Source: Alloactinosynnema sp. L-07 | Lineage (GTDB): Bacteria; Actinomycetota; Actinomycetes; Mycobacteriales; Pseudonocardiaceae | Assembly (NCBI RefSeq): GCF_900070365.1 | Contig: NZ_LN850107.1 | Span: 806,001 to 870,000, forward strand | Length of the DNA stretch: 64,000 nucleotides | Direction of reading: 5' to 3' | Shown here: one piece after another, positions 36,601-43,292 of the stretch | Numbering within the stretch: position 1 is the first letter of the stretch | Layout of the letters: each line of letters begins with the position of its first letter | Translations under genes and position numbers: made by a program | Notes under the pieces: model-generated | The model's database searches: none | What the model saw: the letters and a program-made list of their open reading frames with translations, nothing else | Told to the model about the DNA's origin: nothing

Positions 36601-37733
36601 CCGGACGCCGTCGCGGTCCCGGATTGCGGGCCAGGGTCACCCTGCTCGCCACTGGGCTGGTGGCCGTGGTCAGTGTGCTGCTGTTGTGGCTCGGTTGGCT
36701 CCTGGCCGGCGGCGTGGTGGCATCGGTTCCGTCGCTGCCCGATGGGACCACGGTGGTGGTCGACGGCGTGCGGGTGCGGGCCGAGCAACTCGCGGAAGTC
36801 CTGGCAGACAACGCGCGCGAGCGGGTTCTGCTGGCGGGCTCGGTGGCGTTCGTGTGCGTGGTCGCCGCGACGGCCCTGCTGGCGTGGCTGGTCACCGGGC
36901 GGGTGCTCCGGCCGCTGCGTGAGGTCACCGCCACCGCCCACCGGCTGTCGGTCGAGTCCCTCGGCGAACGCATTGGGCATCGCGGCGCCCGCGACGAGGT
37001 CGCCGAACTCGCCGACACGTTCGACGCCATGCTCGACCGGCTGCAAGCGGCGTTCTCGACCCAACGCCAGTTCGTCGCCAACGCCAGCCACGAGCTGCGC
37101 ACCCCGCTGGCCGTCATCCGCACCGAACTCGACGTCACCCTGGCCGACCCCGACGCCGACGAGGCTGAGCTGCGCCGGATGGCCGAGGTCGTCCGCGCGG
37201 CGACCCTGCGCGCGGGCGAACTGGTCGAGGCGCTGCTGGTCCTGGCCCGCACCGACGGCCTGGGCGTCGGCGCGACCGGCCCGGTCGACCTGGCCACCGT
37301 CATCGCCGGTGCCTGGCGCTCGGCCCGCACGGAAGCTGAACAACGAGGCATCACCGCGACCTTCCACGACGGCAACCCGACGGTCATCGGCGACTCGGCC
37401 CTGCTGGAACGGGTCGCGGGGAACCTGCTGGAGAACGCGGTCCGCCACAATCTGGACGGCGGCTGGATCGACGTGCGGACCAGCCGGGGTCCACAGTGGA
37501 CGACGCTGACGGTGACGTCGTCGGGGCAGGCGGTGGATCCGCACCGGGTGGCGGAGCTGTTCGAGCCGTTCCGTCGGGGTGGGGTGGACCGGACCGCGCA
37601 CACGGGGACCGGGTTGGGGCTGTCGATCGTGCGGGCGGTGGCGAGGGCGCATGGGGGACAGGTGACCGCTGAGCCGGTGCCGGGCGGTGGGTTGAGCGTG
37701 ACGGTGCACCTGCCGTCGGTGGCGCATCTGTAG
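36597..37733 (+). CDS. Two-component sensor histidine kinase
   Basis: A 378-residue membrane kinase. Helix 1 is at about residues 10-38 (VTLLATGLVAVVSVLLLWLGWLL), a short 40-residue outer loop follows, helix 2 ends near 105, and a HAMP domain leads to the dimerisation helix with the phosphorylated His in NASHELRTPLAV. The ATP lid carries NLLENAVRHN (N box) and THTGTGLGLSIVRAVA-type G box (TGTGLGLSIVR). The small sensor loop suggests a membrane-proximal signal. It overlaps and partners the response regulator. Confidence 0.92.
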   Translation: MTGRRRGPGLRARVTLLATGLVAVVSVLLLWLGWLLAGGVVASVPSLPDGTTVVVDGVRVRAEQLAEVLADNARERVLLAGSVAFVCVVAATALLAWLVTGRVLRPLREVTATAHRLSVESLGERIGHRGARDEVAELADTFDAMLDRLQAAFSTQRQFVANASHELRTPLAVIRTELDVTLADPDADEAELRRMAEVVRAATLRAGELVEALLVLARTDGLGVGATGPVDLATVIAGAWRSARTEAEQRGITATFHDGNPTVIGDSALLERVAGNLLENAVRHNLDGGWIDVRTSRGPQWTTLTVTSSGQAVDPHRVAELFEPFRRGGVDRTAHTGTGLGLSIVRAVARAHGGQVTAEPVPGGGLSVTVHLPSVAHL

Positions 37734-37751
37734 CTCATCTACGGTGGTTTC

Positions 37752-38015
37752 ATGAGTCCGGTCAGTGGTCGCGACGCCAACGCCGAGATCATGCCGCCCG
37801 AAGCAGGGGCCGCGCCGAGGCGGCGAACCCTGGGTGAAGCGCAGGCGGCGTTCCGCAGGCTGCCGCCTATGGATGCGCAACGGTGGTATCGGCAACGCGA
37901 GTCTGATGATGAAGTGTTCGGCGCCGATGATCCTTTCGACTGCGCGTGGCCGGATACGCCGAGCATTCGGATTGATGGTGTCTCACAAGGAGAAACAGCT
38001 CCACCGATCGAGTGA
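37752..38015 (+). CDS. Small hypothetical protein
   Basis: An 87-residue protein I do not recognise. It is hydrophilic, with RTLGEAQAAFRRLPPMDAQRWYRQRE as a likely helix and an acidic middle (DDEVFGADDPFD). It lies 18 bases after the histidine kinase and 36 before the XRE regulator, so it may be a companion of either. It lacks the WxxS and EVA motifs of DUF397, the usual partner of XRE-DUF5753 genes. Codon use looks normal for the region. Confidence 0.5.
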   Translation: MSPVSGRDANAEIMPPEAGAAPRRRTLGEAQAAFRRLPPMDAQRWYRQRESDDEVFGADDPFDCAWPDTPSIRIDGVSQGETAPPIE

Positions 38016-38051
38016 GTGCCGGATGCGCGGTGAGCCTGGTCTCATGGTCAT

Positions 38052-38891
38052 ATGAGCGAACAGCGATCGGCACGGTCACGCGCGTTGGCGCGGGAGTTGC
38101 GAGAGAAGCGCAAGGCATCCGGGTTGAACCTCCATGAAGTCGCCGCGCAGGTGGGGATCTCCATCGCCAGCCTGAGTCGGAGAGAGACCGGGCGGCGGAT
38201 GGCCTCGGTCACCCAGGTCGCGGCGCTGCTGGCGGTCTACAAAGTGGTAGGGCCAGAGCAGAAACGCATCATGGACATGGCGGAGGACGTGCACACAGTC
38301 GGCTGGTGGCACCTGAACCGTGTGACCGGCACGCCCGTCAATGAGCTGGCCTACTTCGAGTCCCAGGCGAGTTCGATCGTGAACTACTCATCAGGCCCCG
38401 TACCTGGGCTATTGCAAACCCCGGCGTATGCCAGGGCCGTCATGGGGTCGTTTCCCTACGAACGCACCGAGGTCGAGCGGAGGGTAGGTGAGCGCATGCA
38501 GCGCCAGGCGACCCTGCACCGGATCGTTCCGCCGCGTTACACCGCGTTCATGGACGAGGCGTCGTTGCGGCGGCCGTTTGGTGGGAGGGACGCGATGGTG
38601 GAACAGATCCGCTGGCTCATCGACATGGCGAAGCGCCCTGAGATCGCTATTCGGGTCATCCCCTTTCGTCGTGGCAGCTACGACCAGTCCGGGTACTTCT
38701 CCCTTCTCGGATTCCGGGACGCGCCGCCTCTGGTCTTCGTGGAAGGCAGTCAGATGAGCGGCTTCCTTGACGATGCCGATGACATCGACCGACTCGAGCA
38801 AGTGGTCGCCAGCCTGCGGAGGATCGCGCTGGATTCGTCCGAAACGGTGGAGTTCCTTGGGAAAATGATCGCTGATCACGAGCGGGGCTGA
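38052..38891 (+). CDS. XRE family regulator with DUF5753 domain
   Basis: A 279-residue DNA-binding protein. The helix-turn-helix is at about residues 15-70 (LNLHEVAAQVGISIASLSRRETG), and a DUF5753 domain covers about 100-270, with VPGLLQTPAYARAVM and DEASLRRPFGG as hallmarks. Such genes are numerous in filamentous actinomycetes, often paired with a small DUF397 protein and related to WhiJ/BldB-type developmental control. The usual DUF397 partner is missing here; an unrelated 87-residue gene lies upstream instead. Targets are unknown. Confidence 0.88.
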   Translation: MSEQRSARSRALARELREKRKASGLNLHEVAAQVGISIASLSRRETGRRMASVTQVAALLAVYKVVGPEQKRIMDMAEDVHTVGWWHLNRVTGTPVNELAYFESQASSIVNYSSGPVPGLLQTPAYARAVMGSFPYERTEVERRVGERMQRQATLHRIVPPRYTAFMDEASLRRPFGGRDAMVEQIRWLIDMAKRPEIAIRVIPFRRGSYDQSGYFSLLGFRDAPPLVFVEGSQMSGFLDDADDIDRLEQVVASLRRIALDSSETVEFLGKMIADHERG

Positions 38892-38947
38892 AACAGGGTG
38901 CACGGAGAGTGGCAGTCGGTATGGCCGGCTGCTCACCCGTGGCCTGA

Positions 38948-39757
38948 TCACAGCCTGCTGATCAACGCCTGCGCGTCGCGGGGAGCGTGGGCCTTCACGT
39001 CGTTGTCGAAATACACATACACATCGCCCGATTCGCGCCACTTCGTCACCTTCGCCGCCCAGGCATCAAGGGCTTCGGACGTGTAGCCGCTGGTGTAAAG
39101 CTCCTCATCCCCGTGCAGCCGCACGTACGCGAAGTCCGCCGTCACCTCATCGAACCGTGGCCACCGACCGGCCGTGTCCGCGACAACCACCGCCACCCCG
39201 TGCTCCCGCGCCAAGTCCACGAACTCCGGTCGCTTGAACTCCGGATTGCGCACCTCCAGCGCGTACCGCACCGGCCGGTCCGCATCGGTCTCCGTCCACG
39301 CGCGACCGTCCAAACGGGAGTCGTGCGCACGGGCGACGGACGCTGCCGCCACAGTGGTTCGAGGGAGGGCCTTGAAGAAGTTCTCCAAGACCGAAGGCTC
39401 GTACTTGAAGTTCTCCGGCAGCTGCCACAGCACCGGCCCCAGTTTCGCGCCGAGGGCGAGTACGCCGGAGGCGAAGAAGTTGGCGAGGGTGACGTCCGCG
39501 TCCTTGAGTCGCTTCATGTGGGTGATGAATCGCGGGCCCTTGACCGAGAACACGAACCCGTCGGGCGTCTCGTCGCGCCACTTCTGGTAGCTCTCGGGGC
39601 GTTGCAGGGCGTAGAACGAGCCGTTGATCTCGATCGACGTCACCTGCCGCGACAGGTACTCCAGCTCACGTTTCTGGGTCAGCCCCTTCGGGTAGAACAC
39701 GCCCCGCCAGGGTGGGTAGACCCATCCCGACGTGCCGACCCGAATCGTTCCGGTCAC
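38948..39757 (-). CDS. DUF72 family protein
   Basis: A protein of 269 residues from the DUF72 (YecE-like) family, a TIM-barrel-like fold of unknown activity. Diagnostic segments are IRVGTSGWVYPPWRGVFYP, TSIEINGSFY, VFSVKGPRFITH, GPVLWQLPENFK, ALEVRNPEF and AYVRLHGDEE. I use the GTG at 39757, which follows GAGG at eight bases and fits the family start; the ATG at 39790 adds 11 residues. No neighbour hints at its job. Confidence 0.88.
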   Translation of the reverse strand: MTGTIRVGTSGWVYPPWRGVFYPKGLTQKRELEYLSRQVTSIEINGSFYALQRPESYQKWRDETPDGFVFSVKGPRFITHMKRLKDADVTLANFFASGVLALGAKLGPVLWQLPENFKYEPSVLENFFKALPRTTVAAASVARAHDSRLDGRAWTETDADRPVRYALEVRNPEFKRPEFVDLAREHGVAVVVADTAGRWPRFDEVTADFAYVRLHGDEELYTSGYTSEALDAWAAKVTKWRESGDVYVYFDNDVKAHAPRDAQALISRL

Positions 39758-39989
39758 CGCTTCAGCCTCGTTGTCGCTGGTCAGCCACATGCGAGCCCGA
39801 CCGGAGGCTGATCAGTACCGCCACCAGGGTGAGACGCATGCGCCGGATTCTAGGTCATCTTCGCCACGTCAAGCCGACCTGCGGAAATGTGGTCGGCGAC
39901 ACTCTGGCGTGACTTTCCCGAGTCCGTTTCGTAATGTTGCCCCGGCTCCGCCCCGAGGAGTCGCCCCCGAGCCAAGTGGTGATCAACGA

Positions 39990-40673
39990 ATGTCAGGTCG
40001 ACATAGGAAGCAGTCCGTGGGCTGGCACGTGCCCGCGGGCGTAGGTGTTGTCATCGGCACCGGTTTATGTGCAGCTGTCTGGCTCTCCGAGGGTCCCGTT
40101 CCCGAGACCCGCACGATGAACGCCGCCTTCTCGCTCCGGGCTCCGCTGACGACCACGTCGACCCCGTCGAGCACCCCGCCCCCCGCCGCGCCCGTCGCGC
40201 CGCCCGTGACCACCACGCCGCCTCCGCCGCCGGTCACGACCACTCCACCGCCGCCGCCGGTCACCACGACCCCGCCGCCGCCGAAGACCACCACCAAGCC
40301 CAAGCCCGTCACGGGCTCGTGTTCGACCACGCTGGACGGCGTCAAACCGCACGTCGCGCAGGTCGGCAACCACATCGCGGCCAAGTTCGGCGTTCGGGAC
40401 ATCGGCGGGGTCGCGGGCCGCAGCGGCACCAGCGACCACCCGTCGGGCCTGGCGCTCGACTTCATGGTCGACACCGCCACCGGCAACGCCGTCGCCGAGT
40501 ACATCCTCGCGAACCGCCAGGCCTTCGGCGTCACCTACGTGATCTGGCGCCAGCGCTACAACGACGGCGGCGGCTGGGACGCGATGGAGAACCGCGGCAG
40601 CCCGACCGCCAACCACATGGACCACGTCCACGTGTCCTTCAAGGCCGCCGCCACGGTGTCTGTCTCCTGCTGA
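39990..40673 (+). CDS. Secreted peptidase-like protein with Thr/Pro linker
   Basis: A 227-residue exported protein. A basic start (MSGRHRKQSVGW) and a hydrophobic helix (VGVVIGTGLCAAVWLS) serve as anchor or signal. Residues about 50-105 are a low-complexity linker with three runs of TTTPPPPPV type. The C-terminal 115 residues hold GTSDHPSGLALDFMVD and NHMDHVHVSF, with His and Asp spaced as in M15-like or ARB-07466-like cell-wall peptidases, so peptidoglycan is a likely target. The ATG at 39990 has no strong ribosome site. Its stop is one base away from the stop of the convergent gene. Confidence 0.8.
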   Translation: MSGRHRKQSVGWHVPAGVGVVIGTGLCAAVWLSEGPVPETRTMNAAFSLRAPLTTTSTPSSTPPPAAPVAPPVTTTPPPPPVTTTPPPPPVTTTPPPPKTTTKPKPVTGSCSTTLDGVKPHVAQVGNHIAAKFGVRDIGGVAGRSGTSDHPSGLALDFMVDTATGNAVAEYILANRQAFGVTYVIWRQRYNDGGGWDAMENRGSPTANHMDHVHVSFKAAATVSVSC

Positions 40674-40674
40674 G

Positions 40675-41241
40675 TCAGCGGTGCACGGCCGCCAGCAGGG
40701 CGGCGTAGGACCTGACCAGCGCGGCCCGTTCCATGGCGATCGACGGGCTCAGCGGGTCACACCCGTCGGCGACCCACTCGTCGGAGATCACCATGGCCGC
40801 CGCGCGCTCCTGGGCGGCGAGCCGCATCGACTCCGGCGTCGCGTCGTAGACGTGCGCGTAGAGGGCGATCAGGGCGTCCACCAGTTCCTCGCTCGCCACG
40901 CCCGCGCGCTGGGCCTCCCGGTGCACGCGCCACCACTCGACCTCCAGGCGGGCCGCCTCGGTCGGGTCGAACGGCTCGGCGTGCGCCTCGATGACCAGTT
41001 CGTAGAACCGGCGCATGCACCGCCGCGCGCCGTCGGGGTCGTTGCCCTCGGCGGGCGCCCAGAGCTGGTTGGCGCGCAGCACCAGCCACGCGCCGTACAG
41101 GGTCTTCGGCCAGGACATCTCGAAGCCTGCCCGCACCATCCCCACCGCGTAGCGCAAGAACCGGAACCACTGCCTGCGGTAGTAGGCCACCCAGGCTCCG
41201 CATTCCCGCCGCCCGACGGCGCGGGGGTCGAATGTCCGCAT
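40675..41241 (-). CDS. Conserved hypothetical protein
   Basis: A 188-residue soluble, largely helical protein rich in Trp, Arg and Ala. It begins MRTFDPRAVGRRECGAWVAY and includes YYRRQWFRFLRYAVGMVR and FYELVIEAHAEPFDPTEAARLEVEWWRVHREAQ. I do not recognise a named family and see no catalytic motif. The length and motif-like WWRVHR suggest a conserved fold rather than chance. It converges on the secreted protein gene with a one-base gap between stops. Confidence 0.7.
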   Translation of the reverse strand: MRTFDPRAVGRRECGAWVAYYRRQWFRFLRYAVGMVRAGFEMSWPKTLYGAWLVLRANQLWAPAEGNDPDGARRCMRRFYELVIEAHAEPFDPTEAARLEVEWWRVHREAQRAGVASEELVDALIALYAHVYDATPESMRLAAQERAAAMVISDEWVADGCDPLSPSIAMERAALVRSYAALLAAVHR

Positions 41242-41292
41242 GTCGCAGACGCTACCGGCCGCGTGGTGGCCCTCAACCGCTGAGACGACGAC

Positions 41293-41952
41293 TCAGACGG
41301 TCTGGACGCGGTCCTCCGGAATCGTGACCCGGCGGCCCTGGATCAGCAGCCAGACGAGCAGCGCCACCTCGCCGAAGCCCGCCACCGTGCCGATGTCGAG
41401 CTGGTAGCCGGCGAAGATCACCTTGCCGATGCTGTCCACGACGTAGCCCGCGCCCGCGATCGCGAGCAGGGCGCCGACCCAGGTGGGGACGTAACTCGAC
41501 TTGAACGTCAGGTAGGCGAGTAGGAGCAGGTGGGCGCCGAAGAGGACGAGGCCCAGATTCCAGATGTCGAAGAATGTGTCCACTTCGGACATCATCAGCC
41601 CCGGGTCACTCCCGGCGAGCCGCAGCGCCCCAAAGAGATGGATGATCCCCACCAGGAACACTCCCGAGTAGACGATCCGGAACCACGCGGCGAACGTGGA
41701 GACACTCGTCGGGCCGTAGAAGATCCACAGCGCCCACGCCACGATCACGTCGAGCACCACGATGACGACAAAGGCGGCCACGCCAAGCCGGAACAAGCCC
41801 TCGGAAGCCAGGATGTCCCCCGCCGTCTTGGCCGTGTCGCCTCGGGTCACCAGCTTCTCCACGACCACGAAGTTGGCGACGAAAGCGAGTAAGGCCATCA
41901 GTAGCAGGCCGATCCCTCCTGTGACTGCGGCTCTTCGGGTCTGGGTCAGCAT
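41293..41952 (-). CDS. DUF4386 family membrane protein
   Basis: A 219-residue protein with six hydrophobic segments, for example GGIGLLLMALLAFVANFVVV, VAAFVVIVVLDVIVAWALWIFY and VALLVWLLIQGRRV. The layout and ASEGLFRLGV match DUF4386, a family of unknown role. The ATG at 41952 is preceded by AAGGAG at five bases, an excellent site; the frame continues upstream to 42066 through the operator region and is not coding there. Several overlapping inverted repeats lie upstream, implying tight regulation. Some DUF4386 genes respond to stress via HTH regulators, but none is adjacent. Confidence 0.85.
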   Translation of the reverse strand: MLTQTRRAAVTGGIGLLLMALLAFVANFVVVEKLVTRGDTAKTAGDILASEGLFRLGVAAFVVIVVLDVIVAWALWIFYGPTSVSTFAAWFRIVYSGVFLVGIIHLFGALRLAGSDPGLMMSEVDTFFDIWNLGLVLFGAHLLLLAYLTFKSSYVPTWVGALLAIAGAGYVVDSIGKVIFAGYQLDIGTVAGFGEVALLVWLLIQGRRVTIPEDRVQTV

Positions 41953-41968
41953 CGTCGCTCCTTGTGTA

Positions 41969-42031
41969 AAGAAAACTTGACACCGATGAAGGTAAAGTGG
42001 CATTGACATGATGTCAAGTTTTCTTAACTTG
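41969..42031. promoter_or_regulatory. Cluster of overlapping operators upstream of DUF4386
   Basis: AAGAAAACTTGACA at 41969-41982 and its inverted copy TGTCAAGTTTTCTT at 42012-42025 form a 14-bp repeat pair. Between and over them lie TTGACATGATGTCAA (42003-42017, a perfect 15-bp palindrome) and CAAGTT N5 AACTTG (42015-42031). The stretch is AT-rich. Dimeric repressors could bind several registers; the regulator is unknown. Confidence 0.7.
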
Positions 42032-42073
42032 CCTGGCGATGTTACCGTGGGTGGTAAGATCAACACCTTGAGT

Positions 42074-42095
42074 GATATAGCATAGGTGGTATATC
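42074..42095. promoter_or_regulatory. Inverted repeat upstream of the toxin-antitoxin remnant
   Basis: GATATA, ten bases, TATATC. Antitoxins of this class repress their own promoters at such short AT-rich repeats, so it may be the operator for the HTH protein at 42439. The arms are only six bases. Confidence 0.4.
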
Positions 42096-42096
42096 C

Positions 42097-42433
42097 TGGG
42101 GTATCGTAGAACTCGAACCAGAGGTTCGGAACTGGCTGAGTGATCTCTCAACTGCGCACTTCGCGACGGTGGCGTTCTACATTGATCTGCTGTCGGAGCA
42201 GGGGCCGCTGTTGAGCGAGCCGTATACGCGGCAGTTGGAAGGCAAGTTGCGTGAGCTTCGCCTGCACCTCGACGGTGATGCGGTCAGGGTGACGTACTGG
42301 ATCGCGGCAGGGAGGCGGATCATCCTCCTCACTGTCTTTCGCAAGACTCGTATGCGGGAAGAGCGGGAGATTTGCCAGGGCCGTGCGGGCGTTACGACGA
42401 TGCGTCGCGCAGGAACATGTGGTGGAGGACTGA
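42097..42433 (+). pseudogene. Broken RelE/HigB (phage Gp49-like) toxin gene
   Basis: The reading frame encodes WGIVELEPEVRNWLSDL, LLSEPYTRQLEGKLRELRLHL, VRVTYWIAAGRRIILLTVFR and KTRMREEREI, an almost complete Gp49-like RelE-superfamily toxin that would cleave mRNA. Two lesions are visible. First, no ATG, GTG or TTG opens this frame before the tryptophan; the nearest GTG, at 42086, is one base out of frame. Second, one extra T in GAGATTTGCC near 42370-42373 shifts the frame: reading on from 42374 gives ARAVRALRRCVAQEHVVED and a stop at 42431-42433, five bases before the antitoxin start, as expected for the intact operon. Unless these are sequencing errors, the toxin is inactive. Confidence 0.8.
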
Positions 42434-42438
42434 GGCGG

Positions 42439-42738
42439 ATGTCGGATGATCGGGACTGGGAACAGCTTCGTGACCGCAGGCTGACCGAACCAGGCGCCCA
42501 CGAGGCGTATGAGGCGGCTCGGCTCGCATACGAGCTGGGGACGTCGGTGCGCCGGATGCGCGAAGCGCGTGGGTGGACGCAGGCCAAGCTGGCGGAGACG
42601 GCCGACATGACTCAACCGGCGATCGCACGCTTTGAAGCGGGTGGGACGGTGCCCACGATTCCGCTTCTCGAACGGCTGGCGCACGCACTGTCGGCGGACC
42701 TGGTCGTTCGGTTCGACCCGCGTCCATCGGCCGCCTAA
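42439..42738 (+). CDS. HTH antitoxin (HigA/XRE-like) of a type II toxin-antitoxin pair
   Basis: A 99-residue protein beginning MSDDRDWEQLRDRRLTEPGA. The helix-turn-helix lies at about residues 40-80 (VRRMREARGWTQAKLAETAD and MTQPAIARFEAGGTVP). Such antitoxins bind the toxin through their N-terminus and DNA through the HTH. The ATG at 42439 follows GAGG at good spacing, directly after the toxin remnant. Because the toxin frame is shifted by one base it runs into this gene, giving an artificial 189-residue fusion frame. The antitoxin itself looks intact. Confidence 0.85.
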   Translation: MSDDRDWEQLRDRRLTEPGAHEAYEAARLAYELGTSVRRMREARGWTQAKLAETADMTQPAIARFEAGGTVPTIPLLERLAHALSADLVVRFDPRPSAA

Positions 42739-42806
42739 CTCGACATCGCCCGGGCGGCTACGCCCACCCGGAACGTGCCTTCGCCGGGGTCGCATACAGT
42801 GGGCCC

Positions 42807-43238
42807 ATGTCGGCCCTCTGGGACCGGACACCCCTCCCAGCCGAACACGCGGTCACGATGACCGCGGGCCTCCTCCTGCACGCGCGCACCCGCACCCGCC
42901 TGCCCGAGGGCCTCGCGCCCGCCGGCTGGATCGTCCTGGTGGCCGGATTGGGCCTCAACCTGTGGGCCGTCCGAGCACGGGGAGTGGGCGACATCGACGA
43001 CCCGGACCGACTCGTGACCGCAGGGCCGTACGCGCTCACCCGCAACCCCATGTACGTCGGCTGGAGCCTGCTCCACCTTGGCACTGGGCTCGCCGCCCGC
43101 TCGCCGTGGCTGCTCGCGGGCTGGCCGCTCGCCGCCGTCATGGTCCATCGCGCCGTCCTGCGCGAGGAGCGCCAACTGGCCTCGCTGTTCGGCGACGAGC
43201 AGGCGAGCTACGCGCGGCGGGTCCCGCGGTACTGGTGA
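42807..43238 (+). CDS. Isoprenylcysteine carboxyl methyltransferase (ICMT)-family membrane methyltransferase
   Basis: A 143-residue membrane protein. Hydrophobic segments lie at about residues 36-52 (PAGWIVLVAGLGLNLWAV) and 90-115, and the SAM-binding motif GPYALTRNPMYVGWSLLHLG with the C-terminal EERQLASLFGDEQASYARRVPRY is characteristic of bacterial ICMT/PEMT-like methyltransferases. These methylate lipids or small molecules; the substrate here is unknown. The ATG at 42807 is the only reasonable start. A strong terminator follows six bases after the stop. Confidence 0.85.
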   Translation: MSALWDRTPLPAEHAVTMTAGLLLHARTRTRLPEGLAPAGWIVLVAGLGLNLWAVRARGVGDIDDPDRLVTAGPYALTRNPMYVGWSLLHLGTGLAARSPWLLAGWPLAAVMVHRAVLREERQLASLFGDEQASYARRVPRYW

Positions 43239-43243
43239 AACGA

Positions 43244-43283
43244 CAGCGCCCCTGGTGTCTCCGAGGAGACACCAGGGGCGCTG
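43244..43283. terminator. Bidirectional terminator between the ICMT gene and fadB
   Basis: CAGCGCCCCTGGTGTCT and AGACACCAGGGGCGCTG form a perfect 17-bp stem around a six-base loop in a 54-base convergent gap. Confidence 0.9.
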
Positions 43284-43292
43284 CGAAACCGG

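Noticed and set aside
39791..39989. A cyclic di-AMP riboswitch before the secreted peptidase-like gene
   Set aside because: Cell-wall hydrolase genes in actinomycetes often carry one, but I could not find the conserved ydaO-type core in this leader.
40190..40300. Repeated CCACCGCCGCC-like DNA as a possible CRISPR or tandem repeat array
   Set aside because: It encodes the Thr/Pro linker of a secreted protein and has no unique spacers.
42169..42738. A single 189-residue toxin-antitoxin fusion protein
   Set aside because: The toxin C-terminus and stop are readable in the next frame, and the antitoxin has its own ribosome site, so the fusion is explained by a one-base insertion.
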